Assembly (NCBI GenBank): GCA_900769965.1 | Contig: CAAGIQ010000053.1 | Location: 1-5,823, forward strand | Reading direction: 5' to 3' | Length of the DNA: 5,823 bases | Source: Bacilli bacterium | Lineage (GTDB): Bacteria > Bacillota_I > Bacilli_A > RFN20 > CAG-288 | In this document: one piece after another, positions 4,808-5,823 of the stretch | How positions within the stretch are numbered: the stretch's first letter is position 1 | Layout: every line of letters begins with the position of its first letter | Position numbers and translations under genes: made by a program | The notes under the pieces: generated by a model | The model's database searches: none | What the model was told of the DNA's origin: nothing | Seen by the model: only the letters and a program-made list of their open reading frames with translations

Positions 4808-5823
4808 ATGGAAGAAAAAGAATTAAATGTCAAAGAAGAAGAAAAAGAAGTCGATTCTTTCTTAGATGCTATGAAAGAAGCCGATGAACTTAAAAATAAT
4901 GAAAATGAAGTAGAAGAAAACAAAGAAGAAGTTAAAGAAGAAGTTAATAAAGAGGTTGTTGAAGAAGTAAAAGAAGATCCAAAACCTCAGGACAATTACG
5001 TCGAATTAAATAAACCTGATTTTGAAGACTGTGAAGCTCATGTCGAAGATATGAGAAGCACTTTCTATAAAACTATGAGCAAGTCAAAAAACTCTTCGAC
5101 TATAATTACTATAGTCTTGCTTCTCTTATTGGTCTTAGGCTTTGCTCTTTCTTCAATCTTACCTGAAGAATTGAAGTGGATTTCTTATGTAATCTTCGGA
5201 GTTGCTATCTTAGGTATTGTTGTTACTTTGTTTATTAACTCCGCTGATAAGAAGAAGACTATGGCTAAGTTAGATGTCTACGTTATCGATTTCATTCAAA
5301 CAATCGATGCTTATGCCTTTGCATCTAACGATGCTTTTACATCTGTTAAAGCTTGTAAATCCGCTAAGTTAGAACTTAACGATATCGTCGAAGCTCACTT
5401 CTTCGATACCATTAACGCAATTAATTCACGTAATGTTGTCTTAGCTTTATTAAACGGCAACACTTTAAAATGTGGTGAGTTAGCTTGTAGAGTTCCTTAT
5501 CAAGCTCGTGAATTAAAAGAAGGTGAAGTTGCTCCAAAAAGACAACCTGCTGAATCCTATGGAGTCTTTGGTAAGTATATAACTTATCCATTTAGCAAGA
5601 ACTTTGGAGTTATCGTTCAATTAGAAGGAGTTAACTTCTATAAGCCAACATATCTTGATGGCTATGAAGAAATCGAAGTTGAAGGTTTAAAGAAAGACTT
5701 TAAAGTTTATGCTACTTCTAAAGGTGATGTTAAAAAGTTATTTAACGATGAGATTCTCATCGATGCGTTAAATTCATTTAACAGCGACGATGTATTAGAG
5801 AACATGTTCTTATCCATAAATGA
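4808..5823 (+). CDS. DUF3137-like membrane protein with acidic N-terminus (3' end missing)
   Basis: The frame is open to the right edge, giving 338 codons with no stop. Residues 1-60 are almost entirely Glu, Lys, Val and Asn (EEKE, EEVKEE runs), a disordered or coiled acidic tail. Two membrane helices follow at about 97-117 (IITIVLLLLLVLGFAL) and 124-144 (WISYVIFGVAILGIVVTLF), with a short PEELK turn between, so both ends should face the cytoplasm. The C-terminal half, with VEAHFFDTINAINSRNVVLALLNG, YGVFGKYITYPFSKNFGVIVQLEG (251-274) and DFKVYATSKGDVKKLFNDEILIDALN (297-322), resembles the DUF3137 pattern: a beta-rich domain with an F/YxG-K/F motif, a late VYA/VYS segment, then a helix. The function of that family is unknown. 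The start is supported by GGAGG 9 nt upstream. Codon use matches the isomerase gene. The promoter is palindrome-flanked, so it is probably controlled separately from the operon before it. Confidence 0.7.
   Translation, partial: MEEKELNVKEEEKEVDSFLDAMKEADELKNNENEVEENKEEVKEEVNKEVVEEVKEDPKPQDNYVELNKPDFEDCEAHVEDMRSTFYKTMSKSKNSSTIITIVLLLLLVLGFALSSILPEELKWISYVIFGVAILGIVVTLFINSADKKKTMAKLDVYVIDFIQTIDAYAFASNDAFTSVKACKSAKLELNDIVEAHFFDTINAINSRNVVLALLNGNTLKCGELACRVPYQARELKEGEVAPKRQPAESYGVFGKYITYPFSKNFGVIVQLEGVNFYKPTYLDGYEEIEVEGLKKDFKVYATSKGDVKKLFNDEILIDALNSFNSDDVLENMFLSIN

Noticed and set aside
4735..4923. 62-codon minus-strand frame
   Set aside because: Ser/Phe-rich translation is the antisense of the Glu/Lys-rich start of the membrane-protein gene.

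Overview
This is a low-GC bacterial window whose gene families, strong AGGAG-type ribosome binding sites and TTGaca/TATAAT promoters fit a member of the Bacillota, probably an uncultured host-associated one. Trp is coded by TGG and both TAA and TGA end genes, consistent with the standard bacterial code. Bases 1-15 are the end of an Illumina TruSeq adapter, so this is an untrimmed contig end from a draft or metagenome assembly, and the organism's own sequence starts at base 16.

Left block (16-1230, minus strand): a complete class II Fic protein (348 aa, HPFIDGNGRMSR active site, N-terminal inhibitory helix, C-terminal winged helix) has its own promoter. Downstream lies the first 17 codons of a probable secreted protein or lipoprotein that runs off the real contig end.

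Middle block (about 1231-2883): a 400-bp gene-poor stretch, then a second and different Fic/Doc-type protein (312 aa after start correction) on the minus strand. Its motif keeps the phosphate-binding DGNKR but has Gln in place of the catalytic His. Its control region is dense: two 11-bp direct repeats upstream of the -35 box and nested inverted repeats around the -10 box. A diverged, inverted look-alike of the promoter core lies beyond the 3' end of the gene. An imperfect direct repeat of about 86-89 bp flanks the cassette, and the distal copy sits just downstream of tRNA-His(GTG). This suggests a small mobile or recombined cassette at a tRNA locus and is the most interesting part of the window.

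Right block (3054-5823, plus strand): a compact operon of a CarD-family RNA polymerase regulator, an RpiB/LacA/LacB-fold sugar isomerase resembling DhuI, and a family 6 (hypoxanthine) DNA glycosylase. A promoter overlapped by a perfect 22-bp palindrome follows, then a two-TM, acidic N-terminus, DUF3137-like membrane protein that is open at the right edge. The isomerase and membrane-protein genes use many ATC/GTC/TTC codons, while the sampled parts of the two fic genes use almost only ATT/ATA for Ile. This agrees with the right block being native chromosome and the fic genes being accessory.
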